Shown here: positions 1-9,617 of the stretch, piece after piece
Numbering within the stretch: the first letter of the stretch is position 1
Layout: each line of letters starts with the position of its first letter
Assembly: GCA_018823835.1 (NCBI GenBank)
Contig: JAHJHT010000009.1
Coordinates: 1 to 64,000 of the forward strand
DNA: 64,000 nt
Direction: 5' to 3'
Source of the DNA: Alphaproteobacteria bacterium
GTDB lineage: Bacteria; Pseudomonadota; Alphaproteobacteria; Rhizobiales; Rhizobiaceae
Position numbers and translations under genes: made by a program
Notes under the pieces: generated by a model
The model's input: only the letters and a program-made list of their open reading frames with translations
Database searches by the model: none
What the model was told of the DNA's origin: nothing

Positions 1-1
1 C

Positions 2-3000
2 ATCATCAATCCGATTGCCGCCCCTGCGGTGGTACCATCCGCCGGAGTCACCATCCCGGGCAGTGGGCCGCTGGGTACATTCTCAGCCTCGGTCACCACG
101 CAGACTGACGCCGACGGTCCGGGCGGCGCCGCCCCCGATGGCCTGGGCGGCGTCGTGACCTGGGACTTCCAGGTTGCTGCCAGCGCCGTCGAATTCCTCG
201 CCGAGGGCGAGACCGTCACGCAGACCTACACCGTCGTGCTCAACGACCAGAACTCCCTGAACAACACGGTGACGCGCGAGGTGGTCATCACCATCACCGG
301 CACTAACGATGCGCCGGTGATCACGGCGGAGGACCTGATCGGCGGGGTCACCGAACTGGTGACGCCGAGCGACGACCTGACGGACACTGGCACGATCAAC
401 TTCAACGACGTCGACTTGACCGACACGCATTCGATCCAAGCGACGATCACCCCCTCGGCCGGTGCGCTGGGCGGGCTGACGGCGAGCGTGACGAGCGATA
501 CCACGGGTTCGGGCACAGGCGGCGTGATCACCTGGAACTACGCCGTTGCCGCTGCCGACGTCGAGTATCTCGCCGAGGCCGAGACCAAGCTCGAAACCTT
601 CATCATAACGCTCGACGACGGCAATGGCGGCACGGTCGAGCGCACGATCTCCGTGACCATCACCGGCACCAACGACGCGCCTGTCCTGACCGTCGATGCC
701 ACCGGCGGCGTTACCGAAGATGCCACCAATCCCGCGTTGCTGACCAGCGGCACGCTGTCGTTTACCGATGTCGATCTGATCGATACCCACACTGTCGGGT
801 CCGAGCTCGCCAGCCCGCCGGTCTGGAGCGGCGGCGACCTGACCGGCGTGCTAACGCCCGAGGAAATCACCGGCCTCGTGTCCGGCTTCTCGGCCGATGG
901 CGACAGCTGGGACTTCACGGTCGACAATGCGCTGATCGAGTTTCTTGCCGCCGGCGAGACCATCACCCTGACCTACACGGTGACAGTGACCGACAGTTCT
1001 GGAGCCGGCAATGCAGCCGATTCCGAGCAGGTCGTCGTCACCATCACCGGCACCAACGACGCGCCGGTGATCGATGAATTGACCAGCGTCCTGTCGGGCG
1101 CGCTCTACGAAAATACTGCGGCCAATGGCGCGCTGCAGGCGGCGGTCAACGGCCAGGTCGACTTCTCGGACGTCGATGCGAGCGATACGCCGACGGCGAG
1201 CGTCGTCAGTTCGGGCGCAGCGCTGGTCTATACCCCGGAAGGCGGTTCGCCGACCACGCTGCCCGTAGGCCTCGATGAGGCGGCGATCCGCGCTGCCTTC
1301 TCCATCGACGCGGCGGGTGCCTGGACCTATGACGCCTCCGGTCTGAACCTCGAGGCGCTCGGCTCGAACGACACGATCAAGCTGACCTACACGGTCACGG
1401 TCGACGACGGTTCGGGGACCGCCAGCGCGACCGATACGGTCGATGTGACCATCACCATCACCGGCACTAACGATGCGCCGGTCGTCACCGCGGGCGCAAC
1501 CCTGGAATATGGCTGGAACGACGGCGCGCAAGTCATCGACGCCAGCGTCACCGTGGCCGATGTCGACAATGCGCAACTCGTCGGCGCGACGGTGTCGATC
1601 GGCACCGGCTACGTCGAGGGCGAGGATTTTCTCGGTTTCGTCGACGGGGGCGGCATCACCGGCAGCTTCAACGCGGCGACGGGCGAACTGGTGCTGTCCG
1701 GCGCGGCCAGCAAGGCAGCCTACCAGGATGCGCTGCGGTCGGTCACCTATCTCAACATCTCCGATTATCCGTCGCCTGACGACCGCACGATCAGCTTCAG
1801 CGTGGACGATGGCGAAGGCGAGAGCCTCGCCGCCACCAGCACGGTCAGCATCACGCCGTTCAACGACATTTTCGGCGATGCGTTTGCCGCGTCCGCCGAT
1901 ACGCTGAATGGCACTACATCGTCCGATCGCATCTACGGTCTTGAGGACAATGACGTATTGTTCGGCTTCGACGGCAACGACCAGCTGTTCGGTGGAAATG
2001 GCAATGACGATCTCCATGGCGGAGAAGGGGACGACCTTCTCGATGGCGGCGCCGGCGACGACTATCTTGAAGGCGGCGCAGGGGCCGACCGCTATATTGG
2101 CGGCGACGGGATCGACGAATACGACACGGTCAGCTTCGAAAACGAGACGGGCACGCTTGGGGTTGTCGTCAACCTGGCCGCTGGCACGGCGACCGATACC
2201 TACGGCAACAGCGAGACGCTGAGCGGTATCGAGGACATTGCCGGTTCGGACAATGACGACACGCTGATCGGCGACGATGGGGACAACTTCTTCCGCGGGT
2301 TCGACGGTTCGGACAGCTATGATGGCGGCGGCGGTACCTTCGACCAGGTTTCCTATGACGGCGAAACCGGTGGCTCGGGTGCCTATGTCAACCTGGGAGT
2401 GGTCGACGGCAGCGGCTTCGCCTCGGGCACCGATACCTATGGCAATGCGGAGAGTTTCAAGAACATCGAGGTGCTGCGCGGCTCGCAATATGGTGACCAT
2501 TTCATCGGCGACGGCGGAGACAACACTTTCCGCGGCATGGCCGGCAACGACATTCTCGACGGCGGCGGCGGCTTCGATGCCGTCCGCTACGACCGCGACG
2601 CCAGCCGCGGCGGCGCCAGCGGCGTCACCGTCAACCTGGCGTTGGGCACGGCGACCGACGGCTTTGGCGACACCGATACGCTGATCAGCATCGAATCCGT
2701 CCGCGGCAGCCAGTACGACGACACGCTGATTGGCGACGGTGAAGACAATGAATTCGTCGGTCTTGGCGGCAACGACATGATTGATGGCGGCGAGGGGTCG
2801 GATTGGGCCGGCTACTGGCCCGCAGAATCCGGCATCCTCGTCGATATGAAACGCGAGTCGGGGCAGGTCGTCCACGACGGCCTCGGCGGAACCGATACGC
2901 TCGTCAGCATCGAGGGAATCGTCGGCTCGACGCATGACGACACGATCGTCGGCAACTGGAGCGACAACTGGTACGACGGCAATGACGGCAATGACCGCAT

Positions 3001-4936
3001 TATCGGCGGAGCCGGTAACGAGTGGCTCAACGGCGGCGACGGAAATGACTTGGTCGATGGCGGTCTCGGCAATGATTACATGATTGGCGGGGCCGGTGCG
3101 GACACATTCTACGTGGCGCCCGGCACCGGGCAGGACGAGATCGAGGACTTCACCTTCGCCGATGGCGACCGGATCGACATCCAGGCCTTCGGCTATACGT
3201 CCGTGGCGGACATTACCGACAATGGCGGCAGCATCGCGCCGGGAACCGACACCGTCATCGCCTTCGGCACTGGCGAGCAGGTCACGTTGTACGGCTTCGA
3301 CATTTCATCGCTGGCCGATCCGAACGAAGCCTTCATCTTCTCGGGCAGTGCGAATGTCGTTCAGGGCACGAACGGTGACGACCTGCTCTTCGGCACTTCC
3401 AGCAACGATCTCTATCTGCCGATGGACGCCACGCCCGACGAGGGCGACGAAATCTATGCCAGCCTGGGCAGCGATACGATCGATTTCAACGGTTCTGTCG
3501 ATGGCTTTTACGGCATGTCCTATTGGACGCTCGGCGACTACACCGACCTGAGTGTCACCATTGGGGCAACCAGCGGCACCATCGTAAAGGGCAGTTACGG
3601 CACGGACGCGCTGAGCAATCTCGATCTCATCGACGGCACCCTGGGGGGGCTCGGCATCTATGCCGGCTATGGTGGCGACGACAGCTATGTCATCGACACC
3701 AGCGGCGTCGGCTGGATCGAAATCGCTGTTGGCGGCGGAAACGATACGCTCAATGTTTCCGGTAGCGGTGCTATGCGGGTCACGCTCAGCGGCTATGACG
3801 GTGTGACCGTCGATGCCAACCAGACGACGGGCGCCGTGCAGGAGGTCAACGGTTCCTCCAGCTTGGATGTCACCGGCTTCGTCAATCAGTGGCGCGGGAC
3901 AAACAGCGACGACAGTTTCATTGGCACAGGCGGCAACGAGCACTTCATCACAGGCCGCGGTGACGATACGGTGGACGGCGGCGGCGGTTTCGATACGCTG
4001 CGCTACGACCGCAATGGCGTCACCAACCTCAGTGTCGTCTACTCGGCGCAGGGTGCGGCAACCGTCAGCGGCATCTGGGATGGCCAGGCCTTCACCGACA
4101 CGCTGACGAATATCGAGGCGGTGCGCGGCGGGCGCGTCGGCACGACGGAGTTCATCGGCTCGGCCGGCGAGGAGCGTTTCGACGCGCGCGGCGGCTTCAA
4201 CCATTTCGAGGGCCGCGGCGGCGCCGATACCCTCAGCGCTGGCGGCGATGGCAATCTGTTCAGCTTCGGCCTCGGCAGTGGCATTGACGAGGTCAACGAT
4301 TTCGTTGTCGGCCGCGACAAAATCGACGTATCCGGTTACGGCTTTACCGACGAGACCGATTTTCACAGCTTTACCTCCGACGGCACGGATACGATCATCG
4401 ATCTGAACGGGACGTCTCCCGGTAACGACGTTGTCACCCTCTACGGGGTCGACCTGACCGACCCCGGCGTTGATCTCGCAAGCGTCTTCATCTTCGATGC
4501 CACAGTCATTTCGGGCACGTCCGGCGACGACGTGCTGGCCGGCAACTCAGACGCGAATACGATCGAAGGTCTTGGCGGCAGCGACACGCTCTATGGTTTC
4601 GGTGGCGACGACATACTGATCGGCGGAGACGGCAGTGACGTGCTGTTCGGAGGCTCCGGCATGGACGAGTTCCGGTTTTCGGCGAGCGACACGGGCATCG
4701 ACGAAATCCTCGATTTCTCGGAAGAAGACTTCATCACGCTGCATGACTTCGGTCCGGGAGCGGTGCTCAGCCTGGCCAATTCGACGGAGACCTCCAGCGA
4801 TTTGCAGGTCAACGGGACCACGGTCGCCAAGCTGGACTATGCTCCGACCCTCGATTTCACCCCGTCGATCACGGACTTCGACGTTGCCTATGTCGACGAC
4901 CACTATGTGGTTTCGCTGATGACTGCGAGCGTGTGA
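2..4936 (+). CDS. Giant VCBS/RTX repeat adhesin, 5' end missing
   Basis: This is the C-terminal 1,640 or so residues of a very large secreted calcium-binding protein, probably a type I-secreted adhesin. The frame is open to the left edge, so the true start lies outside the window; the GTG at 29 is only the first start-like codon. The visible part begins with Ig/cadherin-like VCBS repeats, each ending in a motif like TITGTNDAPV (near nt 290-320, 655-680, 1040-1070 and 1450-1480). From about nt 1900 come RTX nonapeptides (GGxGxDxL). Between about nt 2119 and 2960 there are four longer tandem units of roughly 85 residues with a VNLxxGTATD...IE..GS...DDT core. The C-terminus is short and hydrophobic-ending, as expected for an uncleaved T1SS signal. 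No T1SS transporter genes are nearby. The adhesin role is inferred from the family. Confidence 0.9.
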   Translation: MINPIAAPAVVPSAGVTIPGSGPLGTFSASVTTQTDADGPGGAAPDGLGGVVTWDFQVAASAVEFLAEGETVTQTYTVVLNDQNSLNNTVTREVVITITGTNDAPVITAEDLIGGVTELVTPSDDLTDTGTINFNDVDLTDTHSIQATITPSAGALGGLTASVTSDTTGSGTGGVITWNYAVAAADVEYLAEAETKLETFIITLDDGNGGTVERTISVTITGTNDAPVLTVDATGGVTEDATNPALLTSGTLSFTDVDLIDTHTVGSELASPPVWSGGDLTGVLTPEEITGLVSGFSADGDSWDFTVDNALIEFLAAGETITLTYTVTVTDSSGAGNAADSEQVVVTITGTNDAPVIDELTSVLSGALYENTAANGALQAAVNGQVDFSDVDASDTPTASVVSSGAALVYTPEGGSPTTLPVGLDEAAIRAAFSIDAAGAWTYDASGLNLEALGSNDTIKLTYTVTVDDGSGTASATDTVDVTITITGTNDAPVVTAGATLEYGWNDGAQVIDASVTVADVDNAQLVGATVSIGTGYVEGEDFLGFVDGGGITGSFNAATGELVLSGAASKAAYQDALRSVTYLNISDYPSPDDRTISFSVDDGEGESLAATSTVSITPFNDIFGDAFAASADTLNGTTSSDRIYGLEDNDVLFGFDGNDQLFGGNGNDDLHGGEGDDLLDGGAGDDYLEGGAGADRYIGGDGIDEYDTVSFENETGTLGVVVNLAAGTATDTYGNSETLSGIEDIAGSDNDDTLIGDDGDNFFRGFDGSDSYDGGGGTFDQVSYDGETGGSGAYVNLGVVDGSGFASGTDTYGNAESFKNIEVLRGSQYGDHFIGDGGDNTFRGMAGNDILDGGGGFDAVRYDRDASRGGASGVTVNLALGTATDGFGDTDTLISIESVRGSQYDDTLIGDGEDNEFVGLGGNDMIDGGEGSDWAGYWPAESGILVDMKRESGQVVHDGLGGTDTLVSIEGIVGSTHDDTIVGNWSDNWYDGNDGNDRIIGGAGNEWLNGGDGNDLVDGGLGNDYMIGGAGADTFYVAPGTGQDEIEDFTFADGDRIDIQAFGYTSVADITDNGGSIAPGTDTVIAFGTGEQVTLYGFDISSLADPNEAFIFSGSANVVQGTNGDDLLFGTSSNDLYLPMDATPDEGDEIYASLGSDTIDFNGSVDGFYGMSYWTLGDYTDLSVTIGATSGTIVKGSYGTDALSNLDLIDGTLGGLGIYAGYGGDDSYVIDTSGVGWIEIAVGGGNDTLNVSGSGAMRVTLSGYDGVTVDANQTTGAVQEVNGSSSLDVTGFVNQWRGTNSDDSFIGTGGNEHFITGRGDDTVDGGGGFDTLRYDRNGVTNLSVVYSAQGAATVSGIWDGQAFTDTLTNIEAVRGGRVGTTEFIGSAGEERFDARGGFNHFEGRGGADTLSAGGDGNLFSFGLGSGIDEVNDFVVGRDKIDVSGYGFTDETDFHSFTSDGTDTIIDLNGTSPGNDVVTLYGVDLTDPGVDLASVFIFDATVISGTSGDDVLAGNSDANTIEGLGGSDTLYGFGGDDILIGGDGSDVLFGGSGMDEFRFSASDTGIDEILDFSEEDFITLHDFGPGAVLSLANSTETSSDLQVNGTTVAKLDYAPTLDFTPSITDFDVAYVDDHYVVSLMTASV

Positions 4937-4942
4937 CGGCAC

Positions 4943-6367
4943 ATGGCAGCAGCGGACGTCTGGCCCTCGCGTAGCGTGATGATGCGACTGCCAGCATTTC
5001 CCGGCCGGCTCTTCCTCGTGCTGATCTTTTTTCTCTTGTCTGTGTTCCCCTTGCGCGCCGCCGACAACGAGGCCGTGGCGGCAGCGCTCCAGGCGCTGTT
5101 CCAGTCCGGCAAGGCCGATACAGGATCGGCCGCCGCTAATGCCGAGATGGAGAAGGTCCGCGCCGTCTATGACATCCGCGCCTACAAGCCGATCTGGACG
5201 CGCGACAACGGACCGAAGTTCAAGGCCAGGGCGCTGCTGGCCGAGTTGAAGATCTCCGCCGTCAACGGCCTGTCGCCAAAATTCTACCATGTCGAGGAGA
5301 TCGAGGCGCTGATGGGCTCGACCGAGCCCGCCGATCTCGCGCGTCTCGACATGCTGCTGTCCGGCGCCATCGCCGAATATGGTCACGACCTCGCCAACGG
5401 GCGCATTGGTCCCGACATCGCGCCTGACGAAAATGCGGTCGAGCCGGTTCTGGTCGATCCGTCCGAGATCATTGCCGGCGCCGAAGAGGCAGACGACCTG
5501 CAGGATTTTGCCGGCACGCTTCTGACGGCGGACTATCGCTATGTCCGGCTGATCGCCAAGCTGGCGGAGTTCAGTCGTATCCGGGCTTCGGGGCAATGGC
5601 CGAAGATCGATGACGGCGGCCCCGCCATCGCGCCGGGAGCCAGCGACAAGCGATTGCCGGCCATCCGCAAGCTGCTGGCCCTGGTCGACGATCTGCCGTT
5701 CTCGGCGATCAACGACGGCGACATGCACGACGAGGGCAGCGTGACGGCGGTCAAGTCCTACCAGGAGCGGCACGGGCTTGAGCCGACCGGGGAGATCGAC
5801 GCTGCAACGCTTGCCGAGATGAGTGTGCCGATCGAACGGCGCATCCGGCAGATCCAGATCAACCTTGAGCGGCGTCGCTGGCAGAACCGCGATCTCGGCG
5901 ACGACAGTTTTTACGTCAATCTGGCCGACAGCGGCGTCAAGGTCGTGCTGGGCGGCGAGCCGGGCCGCGCCATCGAGGTGACCAATGCCGGGCAGTTGAG
6001 CAGCCTGCCGACCTTTTTCGGAAAGATCACGGGTGTCCGAACCGTTCCGGGCGCCCCGGCGCGGATCGTGCTGACGGTCATTTCGCCCTTCATCGACGAG
6101 ATCGGCGCTGGGGCTTCCGACAGGAGTCTGGCGATCACCGATGCTCCTCTGCTTGCTGGCGACCTTCTTGCGAGCCATGCTCCATCCGGTGTCACGGTAG
6201 AGAGCCTGATGGCCATGGACACCCCGCAGACAGTCACCTTCGAACGGCCGATCCAGCTATACGTCACCTATGTCACGGCATGGGCGAACCGCGACGGCTC
6301 GGTGCATTTCCGCAGCGACGTGCATGGCCGCGATGCAAGGCTCGCAGCGCTGCTCCAGCTTGACTGA
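4943..6367 (+). CDS. Cysteine-free L,D-transpeptidase-like (YcbB-type) periplasmic protein
   Basis: The protein has an N-terminal hydrophobic signal or anchor (about residues 20-40), a YcbB/LdtD-type scaffold region, and a peptidoglycan-binding_1 domain near residues 235-290 (AVKSYQERHGL...GEIDAATL). Next comes a region resembling the YkuD fold (FYVNL..., FFGKITGV). The end is typical of the LdtD family (YVTYVTAW..DGSVHFR.D..GRD). The catalytic segment with the SHGC motif is missing and the whole protein contains no cysteine, so it cannot be an active L,D-transpeptidase. It probably binds peptidoglycan or plays a structural role. It starts 6 bp after the adhesin stop and may be co-transcribed with it. 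In-frame ATGs at 4979 and 4982 are alternative starts and would give a tighter signal peptide. It converges on the amidohydrolase with a 9-bp gap. Confidence 0.82.
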   Translation: MAAADVWPSRSVMMRLPAFPGRLFLVLIFFLLSVFPLRAADNEAVAAALQALFQSGKADTGSAAANAEMEKVRAVYDIRAYKPIWTRDNGPKFKARALLAELKISAVNGLSPKFYHVEEIEALMGSTEPADLARLDMLLSGAIAEYGHDLANGRIGPDIAPDENAVEPVLVDPSEIIAGAEEADDLQDFAGTLLTADYRYVRLIAKLAEFSRIRASGQWPKIDDGGPAIAPGASDKRLPAIRKLLALVDDLPFSAINDGDMHDEGSVTAVKSYQERHGLEPTGEIDAATLAEMSVPIERRIRQIQINLERRRWQNRDLGDDSFYVNLADSGVKVVLGGEPGRAIEVTNAGQLSSLPTFFGKITGVRTVPGAPARIVLTVISPFIDEIGAGASDRSLAITDAPLLAGDLLASHAPSGVTVESLMAMDTPQTVTFERPIQLYVTYVTAWANRDGSVHFRSDVHGRDARLAALLQLD

Positions 6368-6376
6368 GCCTGTTGC

Positions 6377-7261
6377 TTACAGCCGGTAGACGCGCTTGGC
6401 GTTGCCGGAGAACACGGCCTGCTGCGTCTCGTTGCTGAACGGTGACATCACGTTGCGGTAGGTAGCGGCGAGGTCGGCGTAGCTGACCCACAGTTTCTCG
6501 ATCGGATAGTTGGAGCCGAACAGGCAGCGATCCGAGCCGAAGATCTCGATCGTCTCGCTTACCACGCCGGCGATATGCGCCTTGTCGTTGCGGTGGATGA
6601 AGGTGCCGAGCGCCGAGAGCTTGCTGACCACGTTCTGCTGGTCCGCCAGCCGCTTCATGCCGTCGCGCCATGCGGCGCGTCCGGCGGGCGTCAGCTCCTC
6701 CAGCATGCCGGCATGCTGCAGGATGAAGGTGATGTCGGGATTGTCGGCGGCGAGCTTTGCCGCGTCGCCCATCTGCGATGCGAACACCTGCAGGTCGAAC
6801 GACCAGCCGTAGTCTGCCAGCCGGGCGATATTCTTGCGGAAGCGCTGATCGTTCATCAGGTCGGGGATCGGCGCGAAACGGTACATTTCGTTCTCGTGCC
6901 AGTGCAATTGCATGCGGATACCGCGCATTAATGGAAAGGCCGACTGCCGCTTCAGCGTCTCCCCGGCATTCTCGTCCAAGAGGTCGGCATAGCCGACAAT
7001 GGCGTGCGGCCAGCCATGCGCGTCAGCCACCGACTGCACCCAGGCGACCTCCTCGACGGCCTTGTCCTTGGCCCAGTTGCACTGGACATAGACCGATTTC
7101 TCGATGCCCGAGCCCGAGATGTCGGCCAGAAACTCCTCGATCGGATAGTCGCGCCGGATCGGCTCATAGGGACCGAAGATGCGCGGAACCATTGGTCCCT
7201 GCAGCCAGGGCAGATCGGCCTGGCGCCAGATGTGGTGATGAGCGTCGATGATCGGGATCAT
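6377..7261 (-). CDS. Amidohydrolase family 2 metal-dependent hydrolase
   Basis: This is a 294-residue TIM-barrel hydrolase of the amidohydrolase_2 type (COG3618, the group containing lactonase-like enzymes). It opens with the metal-binding motif DAHHHIW (residues 6-12). It has a conserved LQHAG histidine in the middle and FGSNYPIEKL near the C-terminus, where most relatives have FGSDWP. The start overlaps the stop of the upstream VWA gene by 4 bp (ATGA), so it is the last gene of the molybdenum-hydroxylase operon. A role in hydrolysing a lactone or amide made downstream of the hydroxylase is inferred from this position; the substrate is not visible in the sequence. Confidence 0.88.
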   Translation of the reverse strand: MIPIIDAHHHIWRQADLPWLQGPMVPRIFGPYEPIRRDYPIEEFLADISGSGIEKSVYVQCNWAKDKAVEEVAWVQSVADAHGWPHAIVGYADLLDENAGETLKRQSAFPLMRGIRMQLHWHENEMYRFAPIPDLMNDQRFRKNIARLADYGWSFDLQVFASQMGDAAKLAADNPDITFILQHAGMLEELTPAGRAAWRDGMKRLADQQNVVSKLSALGTFIHRNDKAHIAGVVSETIEIFGSDRCLFGSNYPIEKLWVSYADLAATYRNVMSPFSNETQQAVFSGNAKRVYRL

Positions 7262-8424
7262 GCGGCTTTCCTCCTCTCGGCAAAACGTTGGCCCGCCTGA
7301 CCGCGTCCCGTGCGCTCGACAGCGTCGAGCTGCGCCACCATCCGTTCCAGCGCCGGCAGGCTCGAGCCGTCGGCAAGCGCGTCGAGAAACGGCAGGACGC
7401 CGGCCATGCCGCGCGTTGCCGGGCGATAGCGCGGATCGGCGGCCAGCGGCGTTGCCCAGACCAGGCGGTGGCTTAGCCGCGCCAGGCGCTCCACGGCATG
7501 GATCATCGGCTGCGGGTCGCCGCGCTCCAGCCCATCCGAAAAGACGATGGTGACGGCGCCCCGCACCAGCGCGGCGTGCCGCGAGACCGAGAGGAATTCT
7601 TCCAGCGAGGCGCCGATCAGCGTGCCGCCGTCGAAGTCGAAGACGATGTCGGCAAGCCGGTCGAGCGCGATCGCCGGATCGCGATGCTTCAGTGTCCTTG
7701 TCACTCTTGAAAGCCGGGTGCCGAAGCAGAAGGTCTCTACCTTGGCCAGGCGGTGGGAAACCAGATGCGCGAAGCGCAGATAGAGCTCGGACTGTGCCTT
7801 CATCGAGCCGGACACGTCGATGAGGAGCAGCAGGCGGCGCGGCCTTTTCGGTCGCGTCTTGTGCATCAGCCGCAAGGTCTCGCCGAAGGTGCGGCGCGCG
7901 GCGCGCGTCGTCGCGGCAAGATCGATCCGCGCACCGCGCTGATGTGGCACCAGCTTGAAGCTCCTGACCTGTGGCATCTCGGCAAGCCGCCGCTTCAGCC
8001 GGACCAGCGCGTCGCGGTCGTCGTCCCCGAGCCGGTCAAAGCTCTTGCGGTTGCGCAAATGGTCGTCGGCCGCCGCCGCTCCCGCCGCATCGCCCTCGAC
8101 CATCTGCAACAGGGCCTCCTGGTTGCTGGTCGCGCTTCGCGGCGCCTGCTCGTCTTCGGGATCCTCGACCTTGCCGTCGAACGTCGCCTCGCCGAAGATG
8201 CTGTCGAAGACCGCGTCGTAGATCGGAAAATCATCCGGCGAGCCGGTCAGCGTCACGCGGCCGAGCCGGGCGAGGTCCTTTATGTTGCGCAGGCGGCAGG
8301 TCGTGGTGGCTCGCAGGAAGGCTTCGGTCCTGCCCGGGTCGATCGCCAGCCCGGCCTCGCGAAGCGCTGCCGGGAAGTCAGCCAGCAGATCGGTCGCGAC
8401 GCCGATAGGCCGCGCGCTGCTCAT
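7258..8424 (-). CDS. CoxE-like VWA-domain protein
   Basis: This 388-residue protein carries a von Willebrand factor A domain of the CoxE type in its C-terminal half. Its metal-ion-dependent adhesion motif is DVSGS (residues 203-207) within LLLLIDVSGSMKAQSE. The first 200 residues are variable and charged. The ATG at 8424 is preferred over upstream codons because it overlaps the stop of the MoxR-like ATPase gene as ATGA. In carbon-monoxide dehydrogenase clusters CoxD (AAA ATPase) and CoxE (VWA) act together in maturing the molybdenum-copper active site. The same pairing beside a molybdenum hydroxylase suggests cofactor maturation or chaperoning here. Confidence 0.88.
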   Translation of the reverse strand: MSSARPIGVATDLLADFPAALREAGLAIDPGRTEAFLRATTTCRLRNIKDLARLGRVTLTGSPDDFPIYDAVFDSIFGEATFDGKVEDPEDEQAPRSATSNQEALLQMVEGDAAGAAAADDHLRNRKSFDRLGDDDRDALVRLKRRLAEMPQVRSFKLVPHQRGARIDLAATTRAARRTFGETLRLMHKTRPKRPRRLLLLIDVSGSMKAQSELYLRFAHLVSHRLAKVETFCFGTRLSRVTRTLKHRDPAIALDRLADIVFDFDGGTLIGASLEEFLSVSRHAALVRGAVTIVFSDGLERGDPQPMIHAVERLARLSHRLVWATPLAADPRYRPATRGMAGVLPFLDALADGSSLPALERMVAQLDAVERTGRGQAGQRFAERRKAA

Positions 8425-9275
8425 AGCACCGCCGCTTCCTCGATCACGGCAAAATCCTCCTGGTCCTTTACCAGCAGGCCGAGCGACCGCTTCAGCGCGT
8501 CGGGCCATGACGCGCCGTCGCGGTGCAGCACGCCGGCGGCGCGCGCCCAGTCGATGCTCTCGGCGATGCCCGGCTTCTTGATCAGCGGCAGGCGGCGGAC
8601 GGCCGCCACGGCATCGATCAGATGTTCTGCTGCTTCGGCAGCGATGCCCGGCGCATGCAGCTCGATGATGGCGCGTTCGCGGGCTCGTTCCGGATAATCG
8701 ATCCAGTGGTAAAGGCAACGCCGCCGCAGGGCGTCGTGCAACTCGCGTGTGCGGTTCGACGTCAGGATCGTCACCACCGGCTGGCTGGCCTTGACCGTGC
8801 CAATCTCGGGAATGGAAATCTGGAAGTCGGACAAGAATTCCAGCAGGAACGCCTCGAAGGCGTCGTCGGCGCGGTCGATCTCGTCGATCAGGAGGATGCT
8901 GGTGCCGGAATTGCGCAGCGCCTTCAGGAGCGGCATCTCGATGAGGAATTCGGGCGCGTAGAGATCAGAGGTGTCGATCGAGCCGCCGCGTTCGGCAACG
9001 CGCACCTGCAGCAGCTGGCGCGCATGGTCCCAGTCGTACAGCGCCTTGCCGGCATCGATGCCCTCGTAGCATTGCAGGCGAATGCACTGACGGTCGAGAA
9101 TGCCGGCCAGCCGGTTGGCGACTTCGGTCTTGCCGACGCCCGGCACGCCCTCAAGCAGCAGTGGCTTGCCGAGCTCGAGCGCCAGGTAGAGCGCGGTGAC
9201 AAGCGTGTCATCGGCCAGATATCCGGCCGCGGAGAGCTCGGCGTCGAGTTGGTCCTGCGTCAGGGGCGAGGGCAT
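8421..9275 (-). CDS. MoxR/CoxD-like AAA+ ATPase
   Basis: This is a 284-residue AAA+ ATPase of the MoxR family. Walker A is GVPGVGKT at residues 43-50, and Walker B lies in ILLIDEIDRADD near residue 117. A sensor-like TSNRTRELHDALRRRC follows. Length and architecture match CoxD. It is translationally coupled to the VWA gene by a 4-bp overlap, and MoxR ATPases typically pair with VWA partners to mature or insert cofactors. The neighbours upstream are the EthD-like gene and the molybdenum hydroxylase subunits. Cytoplasmic location is expected, as no signal is seen. Confidence 0.9.
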   Translation of the reverse strand: MPSPLTQDQLDAELSAAGYLADDTLVTALYLALELGKPLLLEGVPGVGKTEVANRLAGILDRQCIRLQCYEGIDAGKALYDWDHARQLLQVRVAERGGSIDTSDLYAPEFLIEMPLLKALRNSGTSILLIDEIDRADDAFEAFLLEFLSDFQISIPEIGTVKASQPVVTILTSNRTRELHDALRRRCLYHWIDYPERARERAIIELHAPGIAAEAAEHLIDAVAAVRRLPLIKKPGIAESIDWARAAGVLHRDGASWPDALKRSLGLLVKDQEDFAVIEEAAVL

Positions 9276-9296
9276 GATCTTTGCCGGACTGCCGTC

Positions 9297-9605
9297 CTAG
9301 AACTGCAGCTTCTCTTCGCAAACCATGCGGAAGCGGTTGGAACAATGCGCTGCCGCGTCGCCGCCGGCAGCCTTTCCGGCATCCGTGGCAAAGGCTGCCG
9401 CCATTGCGGCCTCGTCCTCGAAGAACATCTCCGAAACGCCGTCGAACGGCGCATCCGGGTTTTCCGACAGCAGCACGTTGGAGGTGTACTTCTTCATGCC
9501 GGGCAGGTTGCGGGCGAAGGCGACATGGTCCTCCATGATCCACTTGCGGAAATCGGCGAAGCTCATGTCTTCGCGCCGCTTCATAAGGGCCATGATCTTG
9601 ATCAT
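9297..9605 (-). CDS. EthD-like ferredoxin-fold protein
   Basis: This 102-residue protein resembles the EthD family of dimeric alpha+beta barrel proteins. The evidence is the opening IKIMALMKRREDMSFADFR, a central HVAFARNLPGMKKY and a terminal RxxxEEKLQF. EthD domains occur in catabolic operons for ethers and other organic compounds, and the biochemical role is often unclear. It lies between the molybdopterin subunit genes and the MoxR-like ATPase on the same strand. An AAAGGA Shine-Dalgarno-like sequence precedes the ATG. It could act on an intermediate made by the hydroxylase. Confidence 0.8.
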   Translation of the reverse strand: MIKIMALMKRREDMSFADFRKWIMEDHVAFARNLPGMKKYTSNVLLSENPDAPFDGVSEMFFEDEAAMAAAFATDAGKAAGGDAAAHCSNRFRMVCEEKLQF

Positions 9606-9617
9606 ATGAGAGTCCTT

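Noticed and set aside
851..2935. 694-residue open frame on the minus strand
   Set aside because: It is antisense to the RTX adhesin and has no recognisable domain or ribosome-binding site.
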